From Lentzea xinjiangensis (GTDB lineage: Bacteria; Actinomycetota; Actinomycetes; Mycobacteriales; Pseudonocardiaceae): a stretch of 64,000 bases of DNA. This document shows positions 16,882 to 27,629 of the stretch, piece by piece. Each line of letters opens with the position of its first letter. Within the stretch, counting starts at the first letter, position 1. The translations under genes and the position numbers were made by a program. Under the pieces are notes generated by a model. The model was not told the origin of the DNA. It was given only the letters and a program-made list of their open reading frames with translations, and ran no database searches. Location: assembly GCF_900110955.1 (NCBI RefSeq), contig NZ_FOFR01000020.1, forward strand, positions 93,787-157,786, read 5' to 3'.

Positions 16882-17990
16882 TCAGCCCTTCAGTTGAGCC
16901 AGTTGGTTCGTCACCGTCTCGAGCAACTCTTCCCAGGACTTCTCGAACTTCTCGACGCCCTCGGTCTCCAGGGCGACGAACACGTCCTGCAGGTCGATTC
17001 CCACGGCGGCGAGCCGGTCGAAGACCTCCTGGCCCTCGGCGGCGCGTCCGGTGACCGTGTCACCGGTGATCTTGCCCCCGTCTGCGACGGCCTGCAGCGT
17101 CTTCTCCGGCATCGTGTTCACGACGCCGGCGACGACGAGCTGGTCGACGTAGAGGGTGGGGGAGTAGCTCGGGTCCTTCACGCCGGTCGACGCCCACAGC
17201 GGGCGCTGCGCGTTCGCGCCGTCCGCCTTCAGAGCCTCCCAGCGCTCACCCTGGAAAGTCTTCTCGAACGCGCCGTAGGCGATCCACGCGTTGGCCAGGG
17301 CCGCCTTGCCGCGCAGCGCCTTGGCCTCGTCCGAGCCGATCGCGTCCAGGCGCTTGTCGATCTCGGTGTCCACGCGGGACACGAAGAACGACGCGACGGA
17401 GTGGATCGTGCGCAGGTCGTGGCCGTTGGCCTTGGCCTGCTCGAGGCCCGCGAGGTAGGCCTCCATGACGAGCTCGTAGCGCTCGACGGAGAAGATCAGC
17501 GTGACGTTGACGGAGATGCCCTCGGCGATCACCTTCGTGATCGCGGGGATGCCCGCCTCGGTGGCCGGGATCTTCACCAGCAGGTTCGGCCGGTCCACGG
17601 TCTTCCACAGGTCCTGCGCCTCGGCCACGGTCTTGTCCGTGTCGAACGCCAGGCGCGGGTCGACCTCGATGGAGACGCGGCCGTCCACACCACCGGTCGA
17701 GTTGTAGATGTCGCGGAACTTGTCGCACGCGTTGCGCACGTCGGTCGTCGTGACCTCGCGGATGGTGGCCTCGGTGTCGGCACCCCGGTTCGCGAGCTCG
17801 CGGACCTGCTCGTCGTAGGACTCGCCCTTCGACAGCGCGCCCGCGAAGATCGTCGGGTTCGTCGTGACGCCGACGACGTTCCACTCACGGATCAGCTCGT
17901 CGAGGTTGCCGCTGGTGAGGCGCTCGCGGGACAGGTCGTCCAGCCAGATGGAGACGCCGGCTCCTGACAGTGCTTCGAGATGCGGCTTGC

Positions 17991-17994
<4 letters not shown>
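16882..17994 (-). CDS. tal: transaldolase
   Basis: 370 residues, the usual actinobacterial length. It moves a dihydroxyacetone unit between sugar phosphates in the non-oxidative pentose phosphate pathway. VGVTTNPTIFAGAL and the catalytic Schiff-base Lys in LLVKIPATEAGIPAI are clear, as is the conserved ASFFVSRVDTEIDKRL. The GTG start overlaps the tkt stop by 4 bases. Confidence 0.97.
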
Positions 17995-20081
<2,087 letters not shown>

Positions 20082-20184
20082 GGACTTACAGCTCCACTCT
20101 TGTCGCTAGGGCGGGCGGCTCGTGGGTGAATCGATCCCGAACGGCCTGGCCCGCGTCTCTCCCTCGTCCTCCGGCCAGCCTAGT

Positions 20185-20221
20185 CCTGAGAGATTCAGAA
20201 GGTGCTCTGAAAGGTCTCAGG
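20185..20221. repeat. nested inverted repeat upstream of tkt
   Basis: Outer arms CCTGAGA/TCTCAGG (20185-20191, 20215-20221) enclose inner arms TTCAGA/TCTGAA (20194-20199, 20206-20211) with a 6-base loop. It could be a structured leader of the tkt operon or a compound operator. Confidence 0.55.
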
Positions 20222-20226
20222 CGGAT

Positions 20227-20242
20227 GTGTGCCGAGGCACAC
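20227..20242. promoter_or_regulatory. 16-bp palindrome in the tkt-ctaB gap
   Basis: GTGTGCC-GA-GGCACAC has perfect 7-bp arms, 89 bases before ctaB and 146 before tkt. It looks like a dimeric repressor site; the regulator is unknown. Confidence 0.45.
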
Positions 20243-20330
20243 CAGTACCCGAACGGGCTGTGAATTCTTCCCGCGGTTACCATCGGTCGCTGGATTTCCC
20301 CCCACTCGTGACACGAGGAGCGTTCCCGCG

Positions 20331-21263
20331 ATGAGTGCCGACAGTCTCGTTGCCGAGGCCCCCGCCAGGTCGCCTCGCCAGGTTGTCGGCGCCTACGTCG
20401 CGCTCACCAAGCCGCGGGTCATCGAGCTGCTGCTGATCACCACGATCCCCGCGATGCTGCTCGCCCAGCACGGCCTGCCGCCGCTGTGGCTGATCGCCTG
20501 CACCCTGACCGGCGGCACCCTCGCCGCGGGGTCGGCGAACGCCCTCAACTGCTTCGTCGACGCCGACATCGACTCGGTCATGAAGCGGACGACGGCCCGC
20601 CCGCTCGCGCGCAACGCCATCCCGCCGCGCAACGCCCTGATCTTCGGCGTCGTGCTCGGCGTCGTCTCGTTCGCGTTCCTGTGGATCTTCGTCAACCTGA
20701 TGTCCGCGGTCTTCGCCGTGGCGACGATCCTCTTCTACATCTTCGTCTACACGCTGGTGCTCAAGCGCCGCACCTCCCAGAACATCATCTGGGGCGGCAT
20801 GGCGGGCTGCATGCCGGTCATCATCGGCTGGAGCGCGGTGACGGGCACCGTCGAGTGGCCCGCGCTGGTCATGTTCGGCGTCATCTTCTTCTGGACGCCG
20901 CCGCACACCTGGGCCCTCGCGATGAAGTTCAAGGAGGACTACGCCCGCGCAGGCGTGCCGATGCTGCCCGTGGTGGCCACAGCTCAGCAGGTGACGCGGC
21001 AGATCGTGATCTACAGCTGGATCACCGTCCTGTGCACCCTCGCCCTGGCCCCCGTCACCTCGTGGATCTACGTGGCCGTGGCGGCGCTGGCCGGCGTGTG
21101 GTTCGCCGTCTTCGCGCACAAGCTGCACAACGTCGTGCGCCGGGGCGGGTCCACGAACACCATGAAGTTCTTCCACATGTCGAACCTCTACCTGATGCTC
21201 GTGTTCTGCGGTCTCGCCGTGGACGCGGTGGTCGGGTTGCCGGTGCTGGGCTGGCCGTTCTAG
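20331..21263 (+). CDS. ctaB: heme O synthase (protoheme IX farnesyltransferase)
   Basis: 310 residues with about nine membrane helices. It transfers a farnesyl group to heme B to make heme O, the precursor of heme A for aa3-type cytochrome oxidase. The UbiA-family motifs are clear: NCFVDADIDSVMKRTTARPL and the second prenyl-binding region FFWTPPHTWALAM. The ATG at 20331 has GAGGAG upstream. The divergent tkt arrangement is conserved in mycobacteria and relatives. The next enzyme, CtaA, is encoded about 20 kb away at 41.2 kb. Confidence 0.96.
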   Translation: MSADSLVAEAPARSPRQVVGAYVALTKPRVIELLLITTIPAMLLAQHGLPPLWLIACTLTGGTLAAGSANALNCFVDADIDSVMKRTTARPLARNAIPPRNALIFGVVLGVVSFAFLWIFVNLMSAVFAVATILFYIFVYTLVLKRRTSQNIIWGGMAGCMPVIIGWSAVTGTVEWPALVMFGVIFFWTPPHTWALAMKFKEDYARAGVPMLPVVATAQQVTRQIVIYSWITVLCTLALAPVTSWIYVAVAALAGVWFAVFAHKLHNVVRRGGSTNTMKFFHMSNLYLMLVFCGLAVDAVVGLPVLGWPF

Positions 21264-21285
21264 CTGCACCTCCAGGCGTACGGCT

Positions 21286-23199
21286 GTGGCGCCCGTCGAG
21301 TTCACCGTCACCGGTGGTGAAGGCTCACCACTGGACTTCGTCGCGGCCCTGACGCCGGCGTCGTCGTTCGTCGTGATCACCGACCCCGGCGGGTGGGCGC
21401 AGGTCAGCCGGGGCCTGGCGGTCGGGTGCGCCGCGACCACCGCGGTCGCCACGCGGGTACGGCCACTGCGGTTCGCCGTCGTCGACCTCCGCCACTTCTC
21501 GTCGGCCGCGGAGCTGCCCTCGATCCCCGGCGTCCCCGGCGACCTGGTGGCGCTGCACGACACCCGCTCGTGGGACTCGGCGCCGCTGGTCACCGCGCTG
21601 CGCGCCCTCGGCCGGCCGGTCGTGCTCTTCACCGCCGTGCACACGTGGGTGCCCGGCGTGGACCCGGCGACGGTGCTGGTCGGGTGGAGCGCGCCGCACG
21701 TCGTGGTCGCGGTGCCCCGCGGCGCCGGCGAGGGCAGGGTCGAGGACGTGCTCTGGCAGTTCCGCGAGCTGGAGCGGCGTCGGATGATGACCTACACCGC
21801 GCTGCCGGCACCGCCCCCGCCACCCGACCGCGAGGTGGCGGTAGTCGTCGCGCTGCCGGGAGCGACCGAGGGCATCGCCGGTGCGCTGCGGCCGGGCGCG
21901 GACTACGAGGTGTGGGTGCGCGTCGGAGCCGGCGCCGCGCCGCTGCCGGCCGACCTGGAGCTGAAGGCCGTGCTCTGCATGAACGGACGCGCGGTGCAGT
22001 CCGAGTCGTTCGTGCTGCCGGCGGACGGCGCAGGCCCGTGGGTGAGCTTCCCGGTCACCACGCCGTACGCATCCGTGCCGTGGGGCGGTGAGCTGGTCGT
22101 CTACCGCGGCGTCGTGCCGGTGCACGTGCAGCAGGTGGTGCTGCCGGTCGGGTCCGGCGAGTCCCGGGCACGGCTGCGGTTCCGGCTGTCCCGGACGTTC
22201 GCCGATCTCGCGCCGCTGTCGTCGCGGACGGCCTCGGTCCTGGTGCTCGGCGAGCGGGCACTGGTGATGGCCGGGCACGAGCCGCACCGGGTCAGCCTCG
22301 GCCCCACCGGCGAGCTGCCTCCCGTGACCGGCCTGGACCCCTGGTACGGCAAGGGTTTTCCGGAGTTCTGCGAGGACCTCGCCGCGTTCGCCGTGCGGGG
22401 CGCCGCGCTGCACCGGCAGTTGTCCGGCGACGGCGCGGTGGTCCGGCGTGGCGGGGTGATCACGGTGGCCGGTTCGACACGCGTGCCGTGGGCTCACGTC
22501 TACGACCTGCCGTTCGCCGAGGGGCCTTATCGGCTGTGCGCGTCTGTGTCGCAGTTCGGCCCGTTCGGAGCCGGGGGAGAGGTGCCACCGCACTGCCCCG
22601 TGCCGGACCACAGTGGAAACGTGTTGTGCCCCTTCGGCTTCTGGGGGCTGTCGAGCGTGCTGGAACAACCACCGGGACCGCTCGCCTGGCAGGTCGCCCC
22701 GGCGCAGCGCCAGGTCCAGGTGGTGCTGGCCGTCGATCCCGCCCTGGACCGGACACTCACCCAGCGGCACGTGGCCGAGCTGATGTCGTTCCTGCCGCCG
22801 GACTCGATCTCCTCCGCGTACGTCAGCCCGCCGGACCTGTCGCGCGCGTTGTCGGACGAGCGCGCCGACGTCATGCACCTCGTCTACGACGAAGGTGCGC
22901 TGGAGGCCGTGGAGGTCGACGGCTGGCCGCACCGGCCGCTGGTCGTGACGACCTCGCCGGCGGCGCACCTGGTGGACGCGTTCGTCAACCGGGCGGGCGC
23001 CGCGGGCGTCGTCTGCCCGGAGGTGGCCGTCGACCAGGGCATGGCCGGCTGGGTGAGCGGCATGCTGCTGGCCAGGCTCGCCGGGGGGATGCCCGCCGGG
23101 GAGGCGCTGCGGCGCACGCGCTGGGAGATGCTCGGCCGCGGCAACGTGCTCGGCCTCGCCTACGCCCTGCACGCCGGCGCCGACCTGCGCCTGCGCTGA
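21286..23199 (+). CDS. CHAT-fold protein lacking catalytic residues
   Basis: 637 residues from a GTG 22 bases after ctaB. The last 140 residues follow the CHAT (caspase-like) pattern: DVMHLVYDEG (529-537), RPLVVTTSPAAHL, GAAGVVCPEVAVDQ and GEALRRTRWEMLGRGNVLGL with a final YALHAGADLRL. The expected His of the CHG/THG motif is Asp/Glu (YDEG) and the expected Cys is Ser557 (TTS), so it is probably not a protease. The N-terminal 350 residues are beta-rich and unrecognised; NVLCPFGFWG lies around 450. No TPRs or membrane helices are seen. A scaffold or ligand-sensing role is possible but unproven. Confidence 0.6.
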   Translation: MAPVEFTVTGGEGSPLDFVAALTPASSFVVITDPGGWAQVSRGLAVGCAATTAVATRVRPLRFAVVDLRHFSSAAELPSIPGVPGDLVALHDTRSWDSAPLVTALRALGRPVVLFTAVHTWVPGVDPATVLVGWSAPHVVVAVPRGAGEGRVEDVLWQFRELERRRMMTYTALPAPPPPPDREVAVVVALPGATEGIAGALRPGADYEVWVRVGAGAAPLPADLELKAVLCMNGRAVQSESFVLPADGAGPWVSFPVTTPYASVPWGGELVVYRGVVPVHVQQVVLPVGSGESRARLRFRLSRTFADLAPLSSRTASVLVLGERALVMAGHEPHRVSLGPTGELPPVTGLDPWYGKGFPEFCEDLAAFAVRGAALHRQLSGDGAVVRRGGVITVAGSTRVPWAHVYDLPFAEGPYRLCASVSQFGPFGAGGEVPPHCPVPDHSGNVLCPFGFWGLSSVLEQPPGPLAWQVAPAQRQVQVVLAVDPALDRTLTQRHVAELMSFLPPDSISSAYVSPPDLSRALSDERADVMHLVYDEGALEAVEVDGWPHRPLVVTTSPAAHLVDAFVNRAGAAGVVCPEVAVDQGMAGWVSGMLLARLAGGMPAGEALRRTRWEMLGRGNVLGLAYALHAGADLRLR

Positions 23200-23259
23200 C
23201 CTGCGCTTGCACTCACCTGCGCTGCGCCGACCCCACCCCTGCCGGTCCGCGCGGTGAGG

Positions 23260-23910
23260 TCAGGACGGCACCTTGGTCAGCAGGTCCTCGACGCACGGGT
23301 CGTCGAGCGACTCGACGATGCACCGCCACAGCGAGAGGTTGGCCTGCGCCCACTTGGTGTAGGTCGCCGCCGCCTCCGCGTCGTAGAAGTAGTAGCCCTC
23401 GTCGGCCTTGCCCACCTGTTCGCCCACGATCTTGTGCGCGAGCTCGCGCAGCGTGATGCCGTTCTCCTGCAGGTACCGGTGCGCGAGGACGACCGGTGTG
23501 ACCGGGAGCGCCTTGAACAGCGTGTCCGCGTCCGACAGGGCCTGCGCCTCCAGCGAGATGTCGCGGTGGCGGGTGCGCATCTCGGCCTCGACGACGATCC
23601 GCTCGATCCACGCGATGTCGCCCTGGGAGACACCGGAGACGAAGAGGACCTTGCGGCGCAACGCCTCGCCGTCCGTGGGCAGCGAGTTGCGGCGGACCAT
23701 GTAGTTCAGGTCGTGCACCAGTGCCGCGACCTCGACCACGTCCCGAGCGGCGCCGTTGCGCTCGGCGAAGTGCACGGACTTGTCTCGGACGAAGCTCACG
23801 TGGTGCCAGCCGTGGAACTGCAGCTTCGCGGCCAGGTCCTCGCACAGCCGCCTGACGCGCTGCTCCACGTCCGCTATGACAGACCTCGGGATCGTTGTGC
23901 GCGTGTGCAT
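23260..23910 (-). CDS. HD-domain phosphohydrolase
   Basis: 216 residues. Metal-binding residues of the HD superfamily are present: His in FHGWHHVSFVRD, the HD pair in AALVHDLNY, and Asp in LSDADTLFK. Such proteins hydrolyse nucleotides or other phosphoesters. The start is the second of two adjacent ATGs (23910) with GGAGGG 6 bases upstream; 23913 is also possible. It is the last gene of a minus-strand trio and converges on the CHAT-fold gene. The substrate is unknown. Confidence 0.82.
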   Translation of the reverse strand: MHTRTTIPRSVIADVEQRVRRLCEDLAAKLQFHGWHHVSFVRDKSVHFAERNGAARDVVEVAALVHDLNYMVRRNSLPTDGEALRRKVLFVSGVSQGDIAWIERIVVEAEMRTRHRDISLEAQALSDADTLFKALPVTPVVLAHRYLQENGITLRELAHKIVGEQVGKADEGYYFYDAEAAATYTKWAQANLSLWRCIVESLDDPCVEDLLTKVPS

Positions 23911-23970
23911 CATCAGCCCTCCCACCGGGTGGGCTGATGGTAAGCGTGCTCCGGGCGCTCCCGTGCGGCT

Positions 23971-24618
23971 TCAGAGGTGGTTCGTCAGATCCTCCAGACG
24001 GTCCTCGACCGGCACGTGCCGGTGGCTGATCCCGGTGTCCGGGTCGTAGCTGAGGCTCCACGGCGTGACGGCGCGCGACTTGACCAAGAACGTCATGGTC
24101 CCCTCCGCCGCCCGCGGGATGCGGTGGAACTCGTGCGCGAGCAACGTGCCGGTCGTGCCCTCGGTCCACTGGGCGCGGTTCGTGAGCTCCGTGCCGACGA
24201 TCGTGCGGCCGCCGACGCCGAGCCGGGCGTCGAAGCGTTCGTGCAGGTACGCGCCGCTGAGGATCGTGGTGCAGAAGTGGTACCGGTGGTTGTGGACCGA
24301 GTCCGCGTAGCCGGTCCGCCAGTCGGCCAGCGGTTTGTACTCGTGCAGCCAGAAGGTGAACGCTTCGTCCGGGTCGTCCCTCAGGCACCACGCGAAGTGC
24401 GTCGTCGTCTCCCGGGAGTGCGCGATCACCCAGGTGGCCTGCTGCGGGGTGAGCCCGTCGATGTGCGCGCGCAGCTCTTTGCGCAGCTCCGGCCGGGCCG
24501 CCCACTCGCGGAACCACTCGCCGACATCGGGCCAGTGGTCCACCACGGGGAATTCGGCGCGTTTCACCCGAGCAGCGAGCTCCTCGAGCGCGGACAACCC
24601 GGTGAACTCGGCTAGCAA
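23971..24618 (-). CDS. cupin-fold protein of unknown function
   Basis: 215 residues. A helical N-terminal half precedes a probable cupin core: HNHRYHF (metal-binding HxH) followed by TILSGAYLHERF, then LLAHEFHRIP as a second motif. Cysteine-dioxygenase-like or other metal-dependent oxygenases share this arrangement, but the substrate cannot be named. The TTG at 24618 has GAGGAG 10 bases upstream and lies 6 bases after the stop of the two-TM gene, so they form an operon. The HD gene follows after 60 bases. Confidence 0.6.
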   Translation of the reverse strand: MLAEFTGLSALEELAARVKRAEFPVVDHWPDVGEWFREWAARPELRKELRAHIDGLTPQQATWVIAHSRETTTHFAWCLRDDPDEAFTFWLHEYKPLADWRTGYADSVHNHRYHFCTTILSGAYLHERFDARLGVGGRTIVGTELTNRAQWTEGTTGTLLAHEFHRIPRAAEGTMTFLVKSRAVTPWSLSYDPDTGISHRHVPVEDRLEDLTNHL

Positions 24619-24624
24619 GATCGA

Positions 24625-25629
24625 TCAGCTCCTCAACTGCGCGGCTGTGGAGAATTCGCGGCGGAATGCGTGGAACTTGTCTTCGAGCTCCTTGAAACCG
24701 TCGCTGGACAGGGTTTCGCCGGTGATCTTCTCGAACAACGCCAGGAAGTCGTTCCTCGACGTGCCCGGCGTGATGGCGAAGTGGTACCCGGCCTTGGAAT
24801 TGCTGATCCGCAGGAACTCCGCCCGTTCCATCGCGTACAGGAACGAACTTTCGGTGAACCGCAGGGTCCGCGGATACGGTCTCAGCACTCCCGCGGTGTT
24901 GCTGTAAAGCGTCATCCACACGGAGTCGTCGAAGAGCTCCAACCGGTCGAGCGGTGGGTCCGAGATGATGGTGACGTCGATCCTCGAACACCGGCTCCGC
25001 GCCGTGTAGAGCCCGACGAGCCCTATGCCGATCTGTTCCTTGAGCTTTTTCTGGATCTCGTCGTAGTCGCCGTCGGCACCCTCGTTCCTGAGCAGGTACC
25101 GCGCCCGGCCGCTGAGCGCGTTGTCGTCGCGCGGGTCCGCCAGCACCGCCCTCAACTCGCACTCCGTCTGGCTCAGCAGCACTCTTCCGGCCGCGTAGCG
25201 CCCGGCGAACCCGCGGAAGCAGTACAGCCGCGTCCGCTCCAGGTCCTGCATCATGAGCTGGTTGAACACCGGGTCCGGGGTGGCCGTCGGCTCGAAGACG
25301 TGGCTGGGGAAGAACTCCCGGTCGAGCGCACGGTACTCCTCGCTGAGCTCCTTGAGCGCCTTGCGGCTCTCCTCGATCACCGGCGTGAGAAGTGCCCGCT
25401 GGGCCGATTTCGAGGTGATCAAGGTTTGGGTGAAGCTCACAACCGCGGAAATGAGCGTGCCCGTGCCCACCGCTGTCAGCAGGTTTCTCCCTGCCCCGGA
25501 ATCCATTTGGCTGGAGATGGCCAGTGACGTGCCCGACGTCACCACGAGTATGAGGAGGAGCAACCCGGTCCGAGTCCAGAACAACTCCTGGATCAGGTTG
25601 CTGCGGATGCCTCCGGCCTCCGCGGACAC
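24625..25629 (-). CDS. two-TM membrane protein with a large cytoplasmic domain
   Basis: 334 residues from the GTG at 25629 (AGGAGG 8 bases upstream; an upstream GTG at 25650 lacks one). Two helices (about 20-41 and 54-72) are followed by a coiled region and a soluble domain of about 230 residues. That domain has YCFRGFAGRYAAGRVLL, ELRAVLADPRD and IDVTIISDPPLDRLELFDDSV, resembling catalytically inactive phospholipase-D-like domains (DUF5919 type); no HKD motif is present. It may be a membrane sensor or effector. It is first in an operon with the cupin and HD genes. Confidence 0.65.
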   Translation of the reverse strand: MSAEAGGIRSNLIQELFWTRTGLLLLILVVTSGTSLAISSQMDSGAGRNLLTAVGTGTLISAVVSFTQTLITSKSAQRALLTPVIEESRKALKELSEEYRALDREFFPSHVFEPTATPDPVFNQLMMQDLERTRLYCFRGFAGRYAAGRVLLSQTECELRAVLADPRDDNALSGRARYLLRNEGADGDYDEIQKKLKEQIGIGLVGLYTARSRCSRIDVTIISDPPLDRLELFDDSVWMTLYSNTAGVLRPYPRTLRFTESSFLYAMERAEFLRISNSKAGYHFAITPGTSRNDFLALFEKITGETLSSDGFKELEDKFHAFRREFSTAAQLRS

Positions 25630-25755
25630 GTGTTCCACCTCCTGGGTCACCTCTTCGGACGCGACCCGAACGGACGAATGCGGTCAGTGCCCGATCAAGT
25701 GCGAGGAGTTACTGTACGCGTCGGTCAAAAGATAAGGAAGCTGCTGTTCGTGCGA

Positions 25756-25772
25756 TATTCCGGACCGGAATA
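25756..25772. promoter_or_regulatory. 17-bp palindrome upstream of the two-TM operon
   Basis: TATTCCGG-A-CCGGAATA is a perfect 8+1+8 palindrome 127 bases upstream of the two-TM gene, in an unusually A/T-rich patch. It is a good candidate operator. The rest of the 405-base gap (25630-26034) shows no gene; its right part should hold the promoter of the FKBP gene, but no clear hexamers are visible. Confidence 0.55.
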
Positions 25773-26034
25773 ATCGCCCTTGAGCCCAGTCGCCGGCCCG
25801 CATCCGTGCACTCCGGTGACACGCAGTCGCCCCGGCCCCCGAACGTGTCGGATGAGGGTGACCCACCCACCCGAACGCACCCACGCCGCGTGTCTTAGCC
25901 CGACCCGGCCCGGCCGGATGCGCCGTGCACCTGCGCCAGGGATCGGCCGGATGGTCGCGCCGCCACGCGTGCGCTCCGCCGCCACGACCACCTGCTACAC
26001 CCGGCTAACACCACTCCGAATACCCTCACGCACC

Positions 26035-26556
26035 ATGCGTAACGTCCTGCTCATCGCGTCCCTGGCGCTGGCCGCGGCCACCGGTCTCGCCGGTTGCGGC
26101 AGCTCGGCCCAGCCCTCGGCCGGGTCCTCCACCGCGCCGACGACCCCTTGCAAGGCCGACGACTTCAAGGTCACCGGCGACTTCGGCGCGGCGCCCAAGG
26201 TCGAGATCCCCGCGTGCAAGCCCACCGACGAGCTCGTCGTCAAGGACCTCGTGCAGGGCACCGGCGCCGAGGTGAAGGCGGGCACGACGGCCACGGTCAA
26301 CTACCAGCTCACGACCTTCTCCGACAAGAAGGTGCTGGACAGCTCCTTCGGCAAGAAGCCGTTCGACGTCGAGAACGTCGGGCAGGCGCCGGTCATCGAC
26401 GGCTGGAACGAGGGCATCGTCGGGCTCAAGGAGAACGGCCGGCGCCTGCTGGTCGTGCCGCCCGCGAAGGGCTACGGCCAGGGCGGACAGGGCATCAAGC
26501 CCAACGAGACCCTGGTGTTCGTCATCGACGGCGTGAAGGTCACCCCCGCGGGATGA
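26035..26556 (+). CDS. FKBP-type peptidyl-prolyl isomerase lipoprotein
   Basis: 173 residues. A lipoprotein signal with lipobox LAGC (Cys21) precedes a Ser/Thr/Pro linker and an FKBP domain (about 62-172): VKAGTTATVNYQ, KKPFDVENVGQAPVIDGW and the following NEGIVGLKENGRRLLVVPP, with GYG and a closing LVFVIDGVKV. It should isomerise prolyl bonds in proteins outside the membrane. A 10-bp-arm hairpin follows the stop. Confidence 0.93.
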   Translation: MRNVLLIASLALAAATGLAGCGSSAQPSAGSSTAPTTPCKADDFKVTGDFGAAPKVEIPACKPTDELVVKDLVQGTGAEVKAGTTATVNYQLTTFSDKKVLDSSFGKKPFDVENVGQAPVIDGWNEGIVGLKENGRRLLVVPPAKGYGQGGQGIKPNETLVFVIDGVKVTPAG

Positions 26557-26563
26557 CGCGGGA

Positions 26564-26593
26564 ACGCCCCCGGCGCATCGGCACCGGGGGCGT
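26564..26593. terminator. bidirectional terminator between the FKBP and oxidoreductase genes
   Basis: Perfect 10-bp arms ACGCCCCCGG/CCGGGGGCGT (26564-26573, 26584-26593) lie between two convergent genes, 7 bases after one stop and 10 before the other. Confidence 0.8.
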
Positions 26594-26603
26594 CCCCCGT
26601 GCC

Positions 26604-27545
26604 TCACGGCAGGAGCAGCAGCTTGCCGGTCGTGCGGCGCGACTGCAGGTCGGTGTGCGCCCGCGCGGCCTCCTCGAGCGGGTAGCGCCCACCGATCCGG
26701 ACGTTCAGCGTCCCGGCCGAGATCGCCGTGAACAGGTCGCCGGCCCGCCACTCGAACTCGGCGCGGTCCAGCAGGTACGCGCCGGTCGACGGCCTGGTCA
26801 GGAACACCGACCCGGCCGCGTTCAGGCGCTGCGGGTCGACCGGCGGCACCGGTCCTGACGACGCGCCGAACAGCGCGAGCAGGCCGCGCGGCTTGAGCGA
26901 CGCGAGCGACTGGTCGAAGGTCGAGGCCCCGACGCCGTCGTACACGACGTCGACCTTCTCGATCCGCGCCGCGAAGTCGTCGTAGCGCAGCACCTCGTCG
27001 GCCCCGGCCTCGCGGGCCAGCGCCTCCTTCTCGTCGGTCGACACGGTCCCGATGACGAAGGCGCCGCGCGCCTTCGCCCACTGCGTCAGCAGCAGCCCGA
27101 CCCCACCGGCCGCCGCGTGCACCAGCACCCGGTCGCCTTCCTTGACCTCGTGGGTCGAGTGCGTCAGGTAGTGCGCGGTGATGCCCTGCAGCAACGAGGC
27201 CGCGGCCAGCTCGACGTCCAGCCCGGCGGGAACCTTCACCGCCGCCGTGGCCGGCACGACGACCTCCGTCGCGTAGCTGCCCAGCACGGACATCCACGCC
27301 ACCCGGTCACCGGCGGCGAAGTCGGGCGAGTGGGAGGTGACGACCTCGCCGGCGCCCTCCAGCCCCAGAGCGGCGGGCAGCGGCAGCGGGTAGAGACCGC
27401 TGCGCTGGTAGGTGTCGATGTAGTTGACGCCCGCCGCGCCGACCCGCACCAGCAGCTCACCGTCACCGGGCACGGGCGCGGGCACGTCGGTGTGCTCCAG
27501 CACCTCCGGTCCGCCTGCCGAACGCGCCACCACTGCCTTGGGCAT
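26604..27545 (-). CDS. NADPH:quinone oxidoreductase (zinc-independent MDR family)
   Basis: 313 residues. A medium-chain dehydrogenase/reductase with N-terminal GroES-like part (GVNYIDTYQRSGLYP, LGLEGAGEV) and a Rossmann fold with the quinone-reductase motif VLVHAAAGGVGLLLTQWAKA. The Cys ligands of zinc alcohol dehydrogenases are absent. This fits Qor-type reductases, which reduce quinones with NADPH; the physiological substrate is uncertain. It stands alone, convergent with the FKBP gene. Confidence 0.9.
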   Translation of the reverse strand: MPKAVVARSAGGPEVLEHTDVPAPVPGDGELLVRVGAAGVNYIDTYQRSGLYPLPLPAALGLEGAGEVVTSHSPDFAAGDRVAWMSVLGSYATEVVVPATAAVKVPAGLDVELAAASLLQGITAHYLTHSTHEVKEGDRVLVHAAAGGVGLLLTQWAKARGAFVIGTVSTDEKEALAREAGADEVLRYDDFAARIEKVDVVYDGVGASTFDQSLASLKPRGLLALFGASSGPVPPVDPQRLNAAGSVFLTRPSTGAYLLDRAEFEWRAGDLFTAISAGTLNVRIGGRYPLEEAARAHTDLQSRRTTGKLLLLP

Positions 27546-27629
27546 CTGTCCTCCTTGATCGGCTCCACCCGGTCAACCCGGGCCGCGGCCGCCATGTTCC
27601 CGCTCCCGCCGGGGAAGGATCCACCGAGG

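Noticed and set aside
23183..23223. Repeated CTGCGC units at the end of the CHAT-fold gene
   Set aside because: Only four short copies with uneven spacing, partly coding Arg/Leu codons; no sign of a functional repeat.
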